This document shows positions 7,799 through 16,255 of a stretch of DNA of 64,000 nucleotides, piece after piece. Source of the DNA: Pelagibacterium montanilacus (GTDB lineage: Bacteria; Pseudomonadota; Alphaproteobacteria; Rhizobiales; Devosiaceae); the NCBI RefSeq assembly GCF_003992665.1, contig NZ_RZMX01000001.1, positions 102,649 through 166,648 on the forward strand, given 5' to 3'. The position numbers and the translations under genes were made by a program. Each line of letters begins with the position of its first letter. Positions within the stretch are counted from its first letter, which is position 1. The notes beneath the pieces are model-generated. The model made no database searches. It was not told where the DNA came from and saw nothing but the letters and a program-made list of their open reading frames with translations.

Positions 7799-8560
7799 GT
7801 GCTGACCGATCCCGTCTTTCTCGCCGTCGCGGCCTTGGCCGTCTTCATCGTCGGATTGTCGAAATCGGGCCTGCTGGCCGGCATGGGCGTGGTCGGCGTG
7901 CCCTTGCTGACCCTGGTGATTCCAGCGCGTGATGCCGCTGGCATGATGCTGCCGCTTCTGCTCGTGATGGACGCCATGGCGCTCTATGTCTATCGCAAGG
8001 AAGCGGACTGGCGGATTCTTACGATCCTGCTGCCCGGCGCGCTGATCGGCACCGCCATCGGCTGGGGGCTGTCGGCGTTCGTCAGCGAAGCAGCGGTGCG
8101 GCTGATCATCGGAGTGATCGCCCTGGCCTTCGTGATCGACGCGGTCTTCCCCATCCGCAAGAAGCTCAAGGACCTGCCTCCCTCCCGGCCCTGGGGCACG
8201 TTCTGGAGTTCGGTTTCAGGATTCACCAGTTTTATCAGCCACACCGGCTCGCCCCCGATCCAGATCTATCTTCTGCCCATGAAGCTGTCCCCGGTGCGTT
8301 ATGCGGGGGTCAATGCGGTGTTCTTCGCTTTTGCAAATGCGCTCAAGCTGGGCCCCTATTACACCCTCGGCCAGCTTTCGGTGACCAATGTCACCACCGC
8401 GCTGGCACTGATTCCGGTCGCGATAACGGGGATCGTCGTGGGGGTATGGCTGGCCCGCCGCATCGACCAGGGGCTCTTTTACAAGATTGCCTATGTGCTG
8501 ATCTTCCTGCTGGCCATCAAGCTTCTCTATGATGGGATCACCGGGCTGATCGCCGGCTAA
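7799..8560 (+). CDS. TauE/SafE-family membrane transporter (sulfite/anion exporter family)
   Basis: A 253-residue integral membrane protein with about eight hydrophobic segments. The first half has the family pattern FIVGLSKSGLLAGMGVVGVPL and the second half the repeated counterpart SGFTSFISHTGSPPIQIYLL with GVNAVFFAF, typical of TauE/SafE (DUF81) proteins. These export sulfur-containing or other organic anions through the inner membrane; the substrate here is unknown. The start is GTG at 7799, 62 bases after the trcR stop, so it may be cotranscribed with trcR. Confidence 0.88.
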   Translation: MLTDPVFLAVAALAVFIVGLSKSGLLAGMGVVGVPLLTLVIPARDAAGMMLPLLLVMDAMALYVYRKEADWRILTILLPGALIGTAIGWGLSAFVSEAAVRLIIGVIALAFVIDAVFPIRKKLKDLPPSRPWGTFWSSVSGFTSFISHTGSPPIQIYLLPMKLSPVRYAGVNAVFFAFANALKLGPYYTLGQLSVTNVTTALALIPVAITGIVVGVWLARRIDQGLFYKIAYVLIFLLAIKLLYDGITGLIAG

Positions 8561-8574
8561 CCGGCGCGCGGCAT

Positions 8575-8606
8575 GAAAAAAGGCCCCGGCACGAAGCCGC
8601 GGCCTC
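8575..8606 (-). terminator. Terminator between tauE-type gene and DUF465 gene
   Basis: Stem AGGCCCCGGC / GCCGCGGCCT (one mismatch) with a five-base loop; on the minus strand it is followed by TTTTTT. It serves the DUF465 gene and may act on both converging genes. Confidence 0.75.
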
Positions 8607-8658
8607 ACAGTCTTATCGGTCAAGAGAGCCGATCTGAACCGTCAGTGATGTGTCGCAC

Positions 8659-8838
8659 TCAGTGGGTGATGGCCCCGGTGTTTGCACGCGACATCTGGTC
8701 CTTGAGTTCCAGCTTCTTGCGCTTGAGAGCGGCGATCAGCAGAGCGTCGCGGGCCGGGTGCCGCAACTCCTGCTCAATCTTGCGTTCAAGGTCCTGATGC
8801 CGCCGCTCGAGGGAAGTGATGAAAGCCTGTGAGGTCAT
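8659..8838 (-). CDS. YdcH/DUF465 family small protein
   Basis: A 59-residue helical protein from the ATG at 8836-8838, with GGAG 6 bases upstream. The pattern LERRHQDLERKIEQELRHPA followed by LLIAALKRKKLELKDQM is the DUF465 helical hairpin. Function is unknown; members are abundant small cytosolic proteins in proteobacteria. A divergent paralogue starts 145 bases away, so the pair shares one intergenic region. Confidence 0.88.
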   Translation of the reverse strand: MTSQAFITSLERRHQDLERKIEQELRHPARDALLIAALKRKKLELKDQMSRANTGAITH

Positions 8839-8982
8839 GTTCACTCCTTTAATCCATAGGACAACAATATCGTCACAAACTTTCCCGTCTTTGTCCAATG
8901 GCAAATCTATGGCATCTAGGTCATTTTACGGCCCCGATCATGGAACCCGGCGGTGGCTCGACACGAATCTGAGGGCGGGGCA

Positions 8983-9198
8983 ATGTTGCCACTCGACACC
9001 GAACAGCAGGCACGCCTCGGACTTGAACTCGCCACCAAGCGTCAGGAGCATGGCGATCTCGATGCCGCCATCCGCACCCTGTCGGCAACCGGCGTCGCCG
9101 ACGCCACCCTGATCCAGCGGCTCAAGAAGCGCAAGCTCGCGCTCAAGGACCGCATCACCCAACTCGAGAATATCCTGCTGCCCGACATCATCGCCTGA
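8983..9198 (+). CDS. YdcH/DUF465 family small protein (second copy)
   Basis: A 71-residue paralogue of the neighbouring divergent gene. Family marks are LELATKRQEHGDLDAAIRTL and LIQRLKKRKLALKDRITQLE. The ATG at 8983 is preceded by GAGGGCGGGG, and the in-frame ATG ten codons upstream lacks a ribosome site. Function unknown. It converges on a peptidase gene whose stop is 11 bases away. Confidence 0.85.
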   Translation: MLPLDTEQQARLGLELATKRQEHGDLDAAIRTLSATGVADATLIQRLKKRKLALKDRITQLENILLPDIIA

Positions 9199-9209
9199 GA
9201 CCGTGCCCG

Positions 9210-10178
9210 TCAGTCGGGCACCACGGCGATATGAAGATGGTCCTGGTGAAGCGCGTCGGTGAACGAGCGCCCCCCGAACCCGTCCAAGGCCCAAGGACTG
9301 CCGATCCGCACCACTTCGGGCTGGTCATAGAGCCACTCGACGAACGCTTTGGTACCGGAGCCCTCGTGCCTATCGTCGATCACCAGGCGGTCGCCGAGGC
9401 GATAGACATCCACCGCGCGCCCACGCGTGTGGTCGCTCAGCCGGTCCGTGCCGAATACCTCTCGGGGATGGCCCGACATCAGGGTGACGACGCCATAGTC
9501 GGTTTCCTCGGCCATGCGCGCCATGATCTTCAGAAGATTGGACGATATCCCGCCCCGGAAAATGTCCCAGCGCGCGGAATCGGGCAGTTCGATCCTTGGA
9601 TCGTTGAGCACGCTCAGGGCAGCGTGCGAGAGAGCCCCGGGCGGCACGATCCGTTGGCCACCGGCCGATGCCAGCGCCTCGAACTGCCATGCCCCACCCT
9701 CCGACCGGGCGAGCCTTATATCGAGCGTACGAATCTCTCCCCGTACGCCCTCGGGAGTGCCGACCAATTGCTCCACGACCACCATAACCGACGAGCGCCC
9801 GGGCGTGAGCCCGCCCAGTTGTGGATAGATGATGCGCCCGCGCGACCAGGAGCCCGGAACATGAAGCGTTCCGGCGAGCCCCGACGCTTTCGCGCCGGCG
9901 GCCGGCTCAAGTCGTGTGGCTATGTCGGCAACGCCTTCGCCGGCCTCATATGTCGTGAGCGTCAGCGCTATCGTGCTGGCCAGCGCCTTGGCCTGAGCCT
10001 CCGGCTCGTTGGACGACAGAGGCTCGGCACCGCCCTGATGGGGCGCCAGCGGAACGATTGCCGGTGGCTCAGCGGTGCTCACCTGCGCGCGCGGACTGGA
10101 GTGTTCGGGAAGCAGCCAAAGGGGAAGTAAAAGCACCGCTGCCCAGACGAATAGTGCGGCGATTGCCCCTGCCTTCAT
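9210..10178 (-). CDS. Secreted LAS-type metallopeptidase-like protein
   Basis: A 322-residue protein with an N-terminal signal or anchor segment (AGAIAALFVWAAVLLLPLWL, about 3-22), so it is likely periplasmic. The C-terminal third has the zinc-ligand pattern of LAS/M15-type peptidoglycan peptidases: H in SDHTRGRAVDVY (near 243, with D) and H-x-H in HQDHLHIAV close to the C-terminus. The middle part (about 60-200) is not recognised. ATG at 10176-10178 has an excellent AAGGAGG 9 bases upstream. The upstream GNAT gene runs 110 bases into this gene in another frame. Peptidase activity is inferred from ligands only. Confidence 0.7.
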   Translation of the reverse strand: MKAGAIAALFVWAAVLLLPLWLLPEHSSPRAQVSTAEPPAIVPLAPHQGGAEPLSSNEPEAQAKALASTIALTLTTYEAGEGVADIATRLEPAAGAKASGLAGTLHVPGSWSRGRIIYPQLGGLTPGRSSVMVVVEQLVGTPEGVRGEIRTLDIRLARSEGGAWQFEALASAGGQRIVPPGALSHAALSVLNDPRIELPDSARWDIFRGGISSNLLKIMARMAEETDYGVVTLMSGHPREVFGTDRLSDHTRGRAVDVYRLGDRLVIDDRHEGSGTKAFVEWLYDQPEVVRIGSPWALDGFGGRSFTDALHQDHLHIAVVPD

Positions 10179-10845
10179 GAACCCGCGCCTCCTTGAGCAT
10201 AAGTCTGTATTCGCGAACAGTTGAACCGTCCTGCCCGGCCCGACGCCCCACACAAAGGCACCCGATCCGTTCGAAGAACGGCGCACCAAGGCCCCCCTCT
10301 TCGGTGACGAGAGTGACACGGTCGACGCCCTGCCGGCGGGCCTGAGCCTTGAAACTCTCCACGAGTTCGCGGCCAATACCCTGCCGCCGGGCTGCCGATC
10401 CGGTCACGATGTGGCTGAGCACCGATACCGACGGCGCAGCTCCTGACGGCGCCCCGGCCGCGCCCACGGCACCCGATTGGGGAAGAAGGTACCGGCCCAG
10501 CGCCCGGCTATATCGCCCGACCCGTGTGCGCAGAAACGACAGAGCGAGCCTTGGACGCAAGCTCATTGACACGCCGCCCCAGAGCGCAAGCCGCCAACCG
10601 CAATTGCGGACCACCCACGCGTAATGCCGCGCGTTCGATGTGGTCCCGAACAGAGCCCCCAGCACCTTGCCTTCGGGCGAGCGCGCAACGAGGGCTATCC
10701 CGTAAGGGGAAAGCGCGAAGCTCTCCTGATATCGGGCCAGAAACGACTTACCAAGGCGCGGGAACAGGCCAAGTTTCAGGTATTTCTCGTGCAACCGCGC
10801 CGTCTCCGGCAAGTCGGCTTTCTGGAGAGGTTCGATGCTGACCAT
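10069..10845 (-). CDS. GNAT-family N-acetyltransferase
   Basis: A 258-residue acetyl-CoA-dependent acyltransferase. The GNAT core lies in the second half: SVSVLSHIVTGSAARRQGIG is the acetyl-CoA loop (R-x-x-G-x-G/A type), followed by RVTLVTEEGGLGAPFFERIG. Substrate is unknown. The ATG at 10843-10845 has GGGAAGG about 8 bases before it. The last 37 codons overlap the start of the peptidase gene in another frame; that tail (RLGSGAFTSPLAASR) looks random, so the overlap probably arose by loss of an earlier stop. Confidence 0.8.
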   Translation of the reverse strand: MVSIEPLQKADLPETARLHEKYLKLGLFPRLGKSFLARYQESFALSPYGIALVARSPEGKVLGALFGTTSNARHYAWVVRNCGWRLALWGGVSMSLRPRLALSFLRTRVGRYSRALGRYLLPQSGAVGAAGAPSGAAPSVSVLSHIVTGSAARRQGIGRELVESFKAQARRQGVDRVTLVTEEGGLGAPFFERIGCLCVGRRAGQDGSTVREYRLMLKEARVHEGRGNRRTIRLGSGAFTSPLAASRTLQSARAGEHR

Positions 10846-10941
10846 GGTGCGGCCTTCCCGCGTTAACCTTTTGGTGAGGGTTCAATGCGCCAGCGCCGCC
10901 TGTGTTCCCGAAGATCGAACCAAGCGCCAATCGCAATTAGT

Positions 10942-10956
10942 TGACAACATTGATCA
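10942..10956 (+). promoter_or_regulatory. RirA-type iron-responsive operator (IRO box)
   Basis: The sequence TGACAACATTGATCA fits the TGA-N9-TCA pattern recognised by RirA, the Fe-S iron regulator of Hyphomicrobiales. It lies 38 bases before the start of a siderophore-interacting protein gene, overlapping a TTGACA-like -35 element at 10941-10946. Iron repression of that gene is inferred. Confidence 0.6.
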
Positions 10957-10993
10957 TGATTTTTAGGCAGGAGCGTCAATCGCTGGAGGCACC

Positions 10994-11812
10994 ATGGCAC
11001 CCGACACTCCCCCCCGCGGACCCGAACGGATCCGCCACCCCCTCAAGCTGCGCATGGCCAGCGTCCTGACCGTGACCCGGCTCACGCCCGCCATGGTGCG
11101 CGTGGTGCTTTATTCTCCCGAGTTTTCCGATTTCGCCAGCCTGGCCCATGACGATCACGTCAAGCTCTTCTTCCCGGCATCGGGCAGCAAGACCTTGCCC
11201 GAGCCGCAGGCCGGGCCCGACGGGCTGCGCTTTCCCGCAGGCGAACGCCCCCAAGCCCGCGATTATACGCCCCGCGCCTTCGACACCGGGGCCTGTACGC
11301 TGACGATCGATTTCGTGCTCCATGGCGAGGGTCCGGCAGCACGTTGGGCTGCTGCGGCGCAGCCCGGGGATGTGATCGGCGTCGGGGGCCCCCGCGGATC
11401 GTTCGTCCTGCGCGGGGCGTTCGACTGGTACCTGCTGATCGGGGATGAAGCCGCCCTGCCCGCCATCGGGCGCAGGCTCGAGGAATTGCCCGCCTCAGCC
11501 AAGGTGACGGCCCTCGTCTCGGTCGCCAACGCCGCCGAAACCCAGCGGATTGAGGGGCCACAGGGTTGCGAGATAAAATGGATCCTCCGCGACGGCAACG
11601 ACCCGTCCGATCCCGCGCCTCTCGTCTCGACGCTCGAAGCAACGCCCCTGCCCTCAGGCGAGGGCTATATCTTTATTGCCGGGGAGGCCTCGGTGAGCAG
11701 AGCCCTGCGCGAGCACTTCGTTTCCAGGCTGGGGCACAACCCGGACTGGATCAAGGCAGCGGGATACTGGCAGGCTGGCGAGAGCGATTTCGACGACGGC
11801 CACGCCCACTGA
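10994..11812 (+). CDS. Siderophore-interacting protein (FAD-dependent ferric-siderophore reductase)
   Basis: A 272-residue protein of the SIP/ViuB family, cytosolic flavin reductases that release iron from ferric siderophores with NAD(P)H. The FAD-binding motif RDYTPRAF is at about residue 89, the NAD(P)-binding start LIGDEAALPAIGRRLEELP at about 149, and the typical C-terminal block IKAAGYWQAGESD closes the chain. Iron regulation is supported by an IRO-like box just upstream. No siderophore receptor or transporter gene is adjacent, so it probably serves imported xenosiderophores. Confidence 0.92.
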   Translation: MAPDTPPRGPERIRHPLKLRMASVLTVTRLTPAMVRVVLYSPEFSDFASLAHDDHVKLFFPASGSKTLPEPQAGPDGLRFPAGERPQARDYTPRAFDTGACTLTIDFVLHGEGPAARWAAAAQPGDVIGVGGPRGSFVLRGAFDWYLLIGDEAALPAIGRRLEELPASAKVTALVSVANAAETQRIEGPQGCEIKWILRDGNDPSDPAPLVSTLEATPLPSGEGYIFIAGEASVSRALREHFVSRLGHNPDWIKAAGYWQAGESDFDDGHAH

Positions 11813-11820
11813 GGGCAGAG

Positions 11821-11926
11821 CTGGAGCGTTTCCAGGAAAAGTGGAAACACTTTTCCGGTTCGGAGCCGCGACACATCAAGAACTTGGCGCTCCTGTTCTG
11901 ATTCAATCAGATCAGGATGTGCTCTA
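11821..11926 (-). repeat. Dispersed two-hairpin repeat, copy A
   Basis: About 106 bases, read on the minus strand from TAG at 11926. It holds a first inverted repeat (CCTGATCTGATTGAATCAGAACAGG, imperfect; written in two halves CCTGATCTGATT and AATCAGAACAGG) and a second (GGAAAAGTG ... CACTTTTCC). The TAG is the stop codon of the cardiolipin synthase-like gene. Confidence 0.85.
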
Positions 11927-13207
11927 GAGCTGAACCCGAAAGTGGCTCCAGAGCCAGTCCGTGACCTTTTCCTGCCAGGGGCGGTTCTCCCATTCGCTCA
12001 GTGACACTTCGCGGGCGCGCGACACATCCTCGTCGAAAAGCGCGATCTGGCCGGCAGCGAAGCGCGGATCAAAGACGTTGAGATTGGCTTCGTCATTGAG
12101 CCGGAAGGACCGCTCGTCGAAATTTGCGGACCCCACGCTGACCCAAGCCTCGTCCACGATGATGACCTTGGCATGGTACATGGTGGGATCGAACTCGAAG
12201 AGCCTGACGCCGGCCTCCAGCAGCCGGCCCCAGGAATGACGCGAGGCGCTCTGGACGAGCTCCTTGTTCATGTGCTCCCCGGGCATGAGCACGAAGACCT
12301 CCGCACCCCGCTCCCGGGCATCGAGCAACTGGCCGATCGCGATCTCGTCGGGCACGAAGTAGGGCGTGCCGATCCGGATGACGTCCTGAGCTGCACTCAG
12401 CGCCGTCATCACCATCAGATGGGTGAGATTGCGCTCCCCGACGCTGGAATTGAGCAGTTGGGCCGGCACGTCCCCGGCTTGCTCGAGCGGGGGAAAAAAT
12501 TGCTCGCCCTCGAGCAACTCGCCTGAGGTTTCGATCCAGTTGTCCTGAAAGGCGCCCTGGAACTGGGCGACAATGGGGCCGGTGATCCGGTAGTGGGTAT
12601 CGCGCCACTCGGCGGGCCCACTGGCGTCGCCCCGCCACTCGTCGGCGATCCCCACGCCCCCGGTAAAGGCGACCTCACCATCGACCATGAGAATCTTTCG
12701 GTGAGTCCGGTTGTTGATCCTGTCGACCGTGTACCACTGGAGTGGCCGGAACCGTTCGACCTTCACCCCGGCAGAGGTCATCGCATCGACGAGCCCGGGC
12801 TCCATGGGGACGCTGCCCTGCCAGTCGAGAAGCACCCGGACCTCAACGCCCTGCTGGGCACGATTGGCCAGGGCCTCGGCAAAACGCTCCGCGATCTCCC
12901 CACTCCAATAGACATAGGTCTCGAAGTTGATCGACGCCTGCGCCGATTCGATCTCTTCGAGCATCGCCTCGAAGATCTCGTCGCCATTGACCAGAGTGGT
13001 GATGGCGTTTCCGGGCACGATATTGGGCGGGAACAGCCCGTCCATGGCCCGCGCAAACTCGGCCGAGCCGGCCGTCATCCGCGGCGGGACGGGGCCCTTG
13101 AGCTCATGGGGCGGCGGAACGAAACTGTTCAGCAATTGGACGACGATCGCGCCGAGCAGAAATGCCGCGAGGCCAACGAAGATGCGTGATGAAAATATGC
13201 GCGCCAT
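11924..13207 (-). CDS. Cardiolipin synthase-like phospholipase D protein
   Basis: A 427-residue protein with one N-terminal membrane segment (about 8-27, FVGLAAFLLGAIVVQLL) and two HKD motifs: HRKILMVDGEVAFTGG (near 167) and HAKVIIVDEAWVSVGSANFD (near 344). Two HKD motifs in this arrangement mark bacterial cardiolipin synthases and related PLD enzymes that join phosphatidyl groups at the inner membrane. Classical Cls has two membrane segments, so the exact reaction is not certain. ATG at 13205-13207 places the membrane segment at the start; a longer frame overlaps purE and is rejected. Its stop codon is the first three bases of a dispersed repeat. Confidence 0.85.
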   Translation of the reverse strand: MARIFSSRIFVGLAAFLLGAIVVQLLNSFVPPPHELKGPVPPRMTAGSAEFARAMDGLFPPNIVPGNAITTLVNGDEIFEAMLEEIESAQASINFETYVYWSGEIAERFAEALANRAQQGVEVRVLLDWQGSVPMEPGLVDAMTSAGVKVERFRPLQWYTVDRINNRTHRKILMVDGEVAFTGGVGIADEWRGDASGPAEWRDTHYRITGPIVAQFQGAFQDNWIETSGELLEGEQFFPPLEQAGDVPAQLLNSSVGERNLTHLMVMTALSAAQDVIRIGTPYFVPDEIAIGQLLDARERGAEVFVLMPGEHMNKELVQSASRHSWGRLLEAGVRLFEFDPTMYHAKVIIVDEAWVSVGSANFDERSFRLNDEANLNVFDPRFAAGQIALFDEDVSRAREVSLSEWENRPWQEKVTDWLWSHFRVQL

Positions 13208-13358
13208 TGCCCGACCGGTCCGATTGTCGGCGGACCATAGCCCGCTGGTTCCGGCTCTGCCAGCGTTCAGCTTGATGACAGGGGCGAATTCGCGTACAGC
13301 CACGGCTTGACGTGCCGGGGCCGCCGGCACATGGACCGGACGTGGAAAGAGGGCTCGC

Positions 13359-13853
13359 GTGTCGACTTTTCCTCCCATTGCCATCGTCATGGGCAGCCAG
13401 TCGGACTGGCCCACCATGCGGTTCGCCGCCGAAACGCTTGAAGCGCTCCGGCTCGATTACGAGGCCCGGATCGTCTCGGCCCATCGTACACCCGAACGGC
13501 TCTACGGTTTCGCCACCCGCGCGCGCGACGACGGGTTCAAGGTGGTGATCGCCGGCGCGGGCGGAGCGGCACATCTGCCTGGCATGATCGCCTCGATGAC
13601 CACCCTGCCGGTGCTCGGCGTTCCCGTCGAATCCCGGGCCCTGCGCGGGGAAGACAGCCTGCTTTCGATCGTGCAGATGCCAGGCGGCATCCCGGTGGGC
13701 ACGCTCGCAATCGGCAAGGCCGGTGCCATCAACGCCGCGCTCCTGGCCGCCTCCATACTGAGCCTGTCCGACGAGGGGCTCGCCGAGCGGCTCTCGGACT
13801 GGCGCAAGGCCCAGACAGCGGCCGTTGCGGAGTTTCCCAAGGACGATGACTGA
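13359..13853 (+). CDS. purE: 5-(carboxyamino)imidazole ribonucleotide mutase
   Basis: A 164-residue PurE, which isomerises N5-CAIR to CAIR in purine synthesis, cytosolic and octameric in the family. The N-terminal [19 protein letters not shown] contains the class I signature GSxSD, and SAHRTPERL carries the catalytic histidine. [15 protein letters not shown] and [14 protein letters not shown] complete the phosphate-binding site. The start is GTG at 13359. It overlaps purK by eight bases, so the pair is translationally coupled. Confidence 0.97.
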   Translation: MSTFPPIAIVMGSQSDWPTMRFAAETLEALRLDYEARIVSAHRTPERLYGFATRARDDGFKVVIAGAGGAAHLPGMIASMTTLPVLGVPVESRALRGEDSLLSIVQMPGGIPVGTLAIGKAGAINAALLAASILSLSDEGLAERLSDWRKAQTAAVAEFPKDDD

Positions 13854-14934
13854 TCACGCACCGCTCCCTGCCGGTTCGACCATCGGCATTCTCGGCGGCG
13901 GCCAGCTCGGTCGCATGCTCTCGCTCGCCGCCAGCCGCCTGGGGTTCAAGACCCGCATCTACTGCCCCGACCCGGCCAGCCCTGCCTTCGACGTGACCCC
14001 CTCGAGCATCGTTGCTGGCTATGAGGACGAGGCCGCGCTGGAAGGCTTTGCCCGCCTGGTGGACGTGGTGACCTACGAATTCGAGAATGTGCCGCTCTCG
14101 ACCGCCGAGATGGTCGCTCGGCACGCGCCGCTGCGCCCTGGGGCACGCGCCCTTGAGGTCAGCCAGGACCGGCTGACCGAAAAGGCATTCCTTACCGACG
14201 CAGGCATAGCCGTGGCGCCCTATCGCGCGGTCGCCGACCGGGAGGAACTGGAGGACGCGCTCGAGGACATCGGCTATCCCGCCGTTCTCAAGACCACCCG
14301 GCTGGGCTATGACGGCAAGGGCCAGCGCACCATCCGGACCCAAGAGGATGCAGCTTCTGCGTTCGAGGCGATCGGCGGCGTCCAGCTCGTGCTCGAAGCC
14401 TTCGTGCCCTTCGCGAAGGAAATCTCGGTGATAGCCGCGCGCTCGCTATCGGGAGAGGCGGTCTGCTACGATCCCGCCGAGAACACCCATGAGAATCACA
14501 TCCTCAAGACTTCGCGCGTGCCCGCCGACATCGACGGCCCGGCGCTCAAGGCTGCAATAAAAGCCGCCGGCACCATCGTGGAGGCGCTCGACTATGTGGG
14601 CGTGATGGGCATCGAGTTCTTCGTGCTTGCCGATGGCGGCCTGCTGGTCAACGAGATCGCGCCGCGCGTGCACAATTCAGGCCATTGGACCGAGGCGGTC
14701 TGCGTGACCGACCAGTTCGAGAACCACATCCGGGCGATCGCCGGCTGGCCGCTGGGCACCACCCTGCGCATGGCCGATGTGGTGATGGAGAACCTGATCG
14801 GCGACGAGATCGAGGACCTGGCCGGCCGGATCAACGGCGGCACCCGCCCCCATTCCTACGGCAAGGCCGAGGCGCGGCCGGGCCGGAAGATGGGGCATCT
14901 CAACCACGTCGCCCTGCGCGCGGACGGCAAATAA
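13846..14934 (+). CDS. purK: 5-(carboxyamino)imidazole ribonucleotide synthase
   Basis: A 362-residue ATP-grasp enzyme that carboxylates AIR with bicarbonate and ATP to N5-CAIR, the substrate of PurE. The first domain starts [19 protein letters not shown]; the ATP-grasp core shows [14 protein letters not shown], and [17 protein letters not shown] is the metal/ATP-binding block. The ATG at 13846 overlaps the purE stop. No terminator is clear in the 140 bases that follow. Confidence 0.97.
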   Translation: MTDHAPLPAGSTIGILGGGQLGRMLSLAASRLGFKTRIYCPDPASPAFDVTPSSIVAGYEDEAALEGFARLVDVVTYEFENVPLSTAEMVARHAPLRPGARALEVSQDRLTEKAFLTDAGIAVAPYRAVADREELEDALEDIGYPAVLKTTRLGYDGKGQRTIRTQEDAASAFEAIGGVQLVLEAFVPFAKEISVIAARSLSGEAVCYDPAENTHENHILKTSRVPADIDGPALKAAIKAAGTIVEALDYVGVMGIEFFVLADGGLLVNEIAPRVHNSGHWTEAVCVTDQFENHIRAIAGWPLGTTLRMADVVMENLIGDEIEDLAGRINGGTRPHSYGKAEARPGRKMGHLNHVALRADGK

Positions 14935-14947
14935 TCACTGCCGCGTG

Positions 14948-14976
14948 GTGGACAAGACCCGACTCTTCTGGTAGTT
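14948..14976 (+). promoter_or_regulatory. Possible promoter of rpsU
   Basis: TGGACA, a 17-base spacer and TAGTTA lie about 100 bases before the rpsU start. The match is moderate. A hairpin (GCGTCGG at 15010-15016 with CCGACGC at 15027-15033) follows in the leader. Confidence 0.3.
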
Positions 14977-15076
14977 ACCGCGCCCACGGTGACTGACATG
15001 TGTTGGTCGGCGTCGGAGCCTTTATGCCGACGCATGGTTTCAACTGACTTTGATTTTTGAAAGGGCGGTGTTCCGC

Positions 15077-15298
15077 GTGCAAGTAGTCGTTCGCGATAAC
15101 AATGTCGATCAGGCGCTCAGGGCGCTGAAGAAGAAGTTGCAGCGCGAAGGCGTGTTTCGCGAGATGAAGCTGCGCAACTATTACGAGAAGCCTTCCGAAA
15201 AGAAGGCACGCCAGAAGGCCGAGGCTATTCGCCGGGCCCGCAAGCTGGCTCGTAAGCGCGCGCAGCGCGAAGCAGGTCTCGTCGGCGGCCGTCGCTAA
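15077..15298 (+). CDS. rpsU: 30S ribosomal protein S21
   Basis: A 73-residue S21 protein of the small ribosomal subunit. The chain [20 protein letters not shown] and [20 protein letters not shown] matches the alphaproteobacterial form, with the expected arginine/lysine-rich C-terminus. The GTG at 15077 gives the standard N-terminus (M-QVVVRDNN); AAGGGCGG lies upstream of it. The longer frame from 15050 is not supported by the family. Confidence 0.95.
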   Translation: MQVVVRDNNVDQALRALKKKLQREGVFREMKLRNYYEKPSEKKARQKAEAIRRARKLARKRAQREAGLVGGRR

Positions 15299-15330
15299 CG
15301 CGACTGTTCGGCATCGAACGTATTTGCAAG

Positions 15331-15359
15331 AACGCCGTCCCTCGGGACGGCGTTTTTCA
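15331..15359 (+). terminator. Terminator between rpsU and hydrolase gene
   Basis: Stem AACGCCGTCC / GGACGGCGTT with loop CTCG, followed by TTT. A-rich sequence on the other side (GCAAG) is weak, so it mainly serves rpsU. Confidence 0.9.
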
Positions 15360-15391
15360 TTGTGCTCATGGCACAGCCCCGCAGCGCGACG

Positions 15392-16201
15392 TCAGGTGCC
15401 CTCCAGCGCGGAACCAAAGAATTCCTGCGCCCGCGCCCAGATGCCCGCGGCCCACAAGTCCGCGTGCCCCGCCCCCTCGACGATCCAGAGGTCGTAAGGA
15501 TTGGGCACTTCGGAAAACAGCCGCTCCCCATTGGCGACGCTGACCACTTTGTCTGCGGTCCCGTGGGCGACAAACACCGGCTCCTCGACGTCGGCGATCC
15601 ACTCATGGGAGCGGAACTGGTCGAGCATGAGCAGGCTGACCGGCACGAAGGGATAGCGCTCCTGTGCAACGGAGACGGCCGAATAGAACGGCGTCTCGAG
15701 CAGCAGCGCCGCGCTCTGGCGCTGGCTGGCCACATGGATGGCCGGCGATGCCCCCAGCGACCGCCCCCAGATGAGAAGCGGCCCGCCCTGCTCGGCCGCC
15801 CAGTCATAGGCCGCAAGGGCGTCCTCGAGTATGCTCTGCTCACTGATCTCGCCCGGGGAGAGCGGAAAGCCCCTGTAGTCGACGGCGAGAAAGCCGTACC
15901 CCTCCGCCGCGAAGGCTTCGAGCCGAGGATACTCGGCCGTCACGCTGCCCGCATTGCCGCGATAATAAACGATCGTGGCCATGGTGTCCTGCGGCGGCGA
16001 ATACCACCCGCCCAGCGCGTCGCCTTCTCCTGTCGGGATCGAAACCAGCCGGGCCCTCTCGAGTGCCGTTTCCGAAATCTCGTAGATCCGGCCATCCTGC
16101 GCATAGAACAGCGCGCGCTGATTGACATAGAGCAGCCCGACGAGCGCGATATAAGCGATGATGACGACGGCGATGGTGCCGAACAGGATTTTCCGTACCA
16201 T
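15392..16201 (-). CDS. Membrane-anchored alpha/beta hydrolase
   Basis: A 269-residue protein with one N-terminal membrane segment (about 5-25), then an alpha/beta-hydrolase domain. The nucleophile elbow is WGRSLGASPAIHVA (Ser near 150), the oxyanion region RGNAGS, the acid in VAHGTADKVVS and the histidine in VEGAGHADLW. It resembles the BEM46/YtmA-type group of membrane-bound hydrolases; substrate unknown. It follows two same-strand genes (GNAT and DsbA-like) and may form an operon with them, with a 54-base gap to GNAT. Confidence 0.85.
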   Translation of the reverse strand: MVRKILFGTIAVVIIAYIALVGLLYVNQRALFYAQDGRIYEISETALERARLVSIPTGEGDALGGWYSPPQDTMATIVYYRGNAGSVTAEYPRLEAFAAEGYGFLAVDYRGFPLSPGEISEQSILEDALAAYDWAAEQGGPLLIWGRSLGASPAIHVASQRQSAALLLETPFYSAVSVAQERYPFVPVSLLMLDQFRSHEWIADVEEPVFVAHGTADKVVSVANGERLFSEVPNPYDLWIVEGAGHADLWAAGIWARAQEFFGSALEGT

Positions 16202-16255
16202 GAGCTCTCCCTCGAGTGGCCCGAATCGGCGGCGCCGACGCCAACCGGCTCACTA

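Noticed and set aside
10179..10376. 66-codon N-terminal extension of the LAS-type peptidase
   Set aside because: The internal ATG has AAGGAGG and begins a signal-like segment; the extension is the GNAT gene read in another frame.
15010..15033. Riboswitch before rpsU
   Set aside because: Only a single 7-bp hairpin is present and it matches no known aptamer class.
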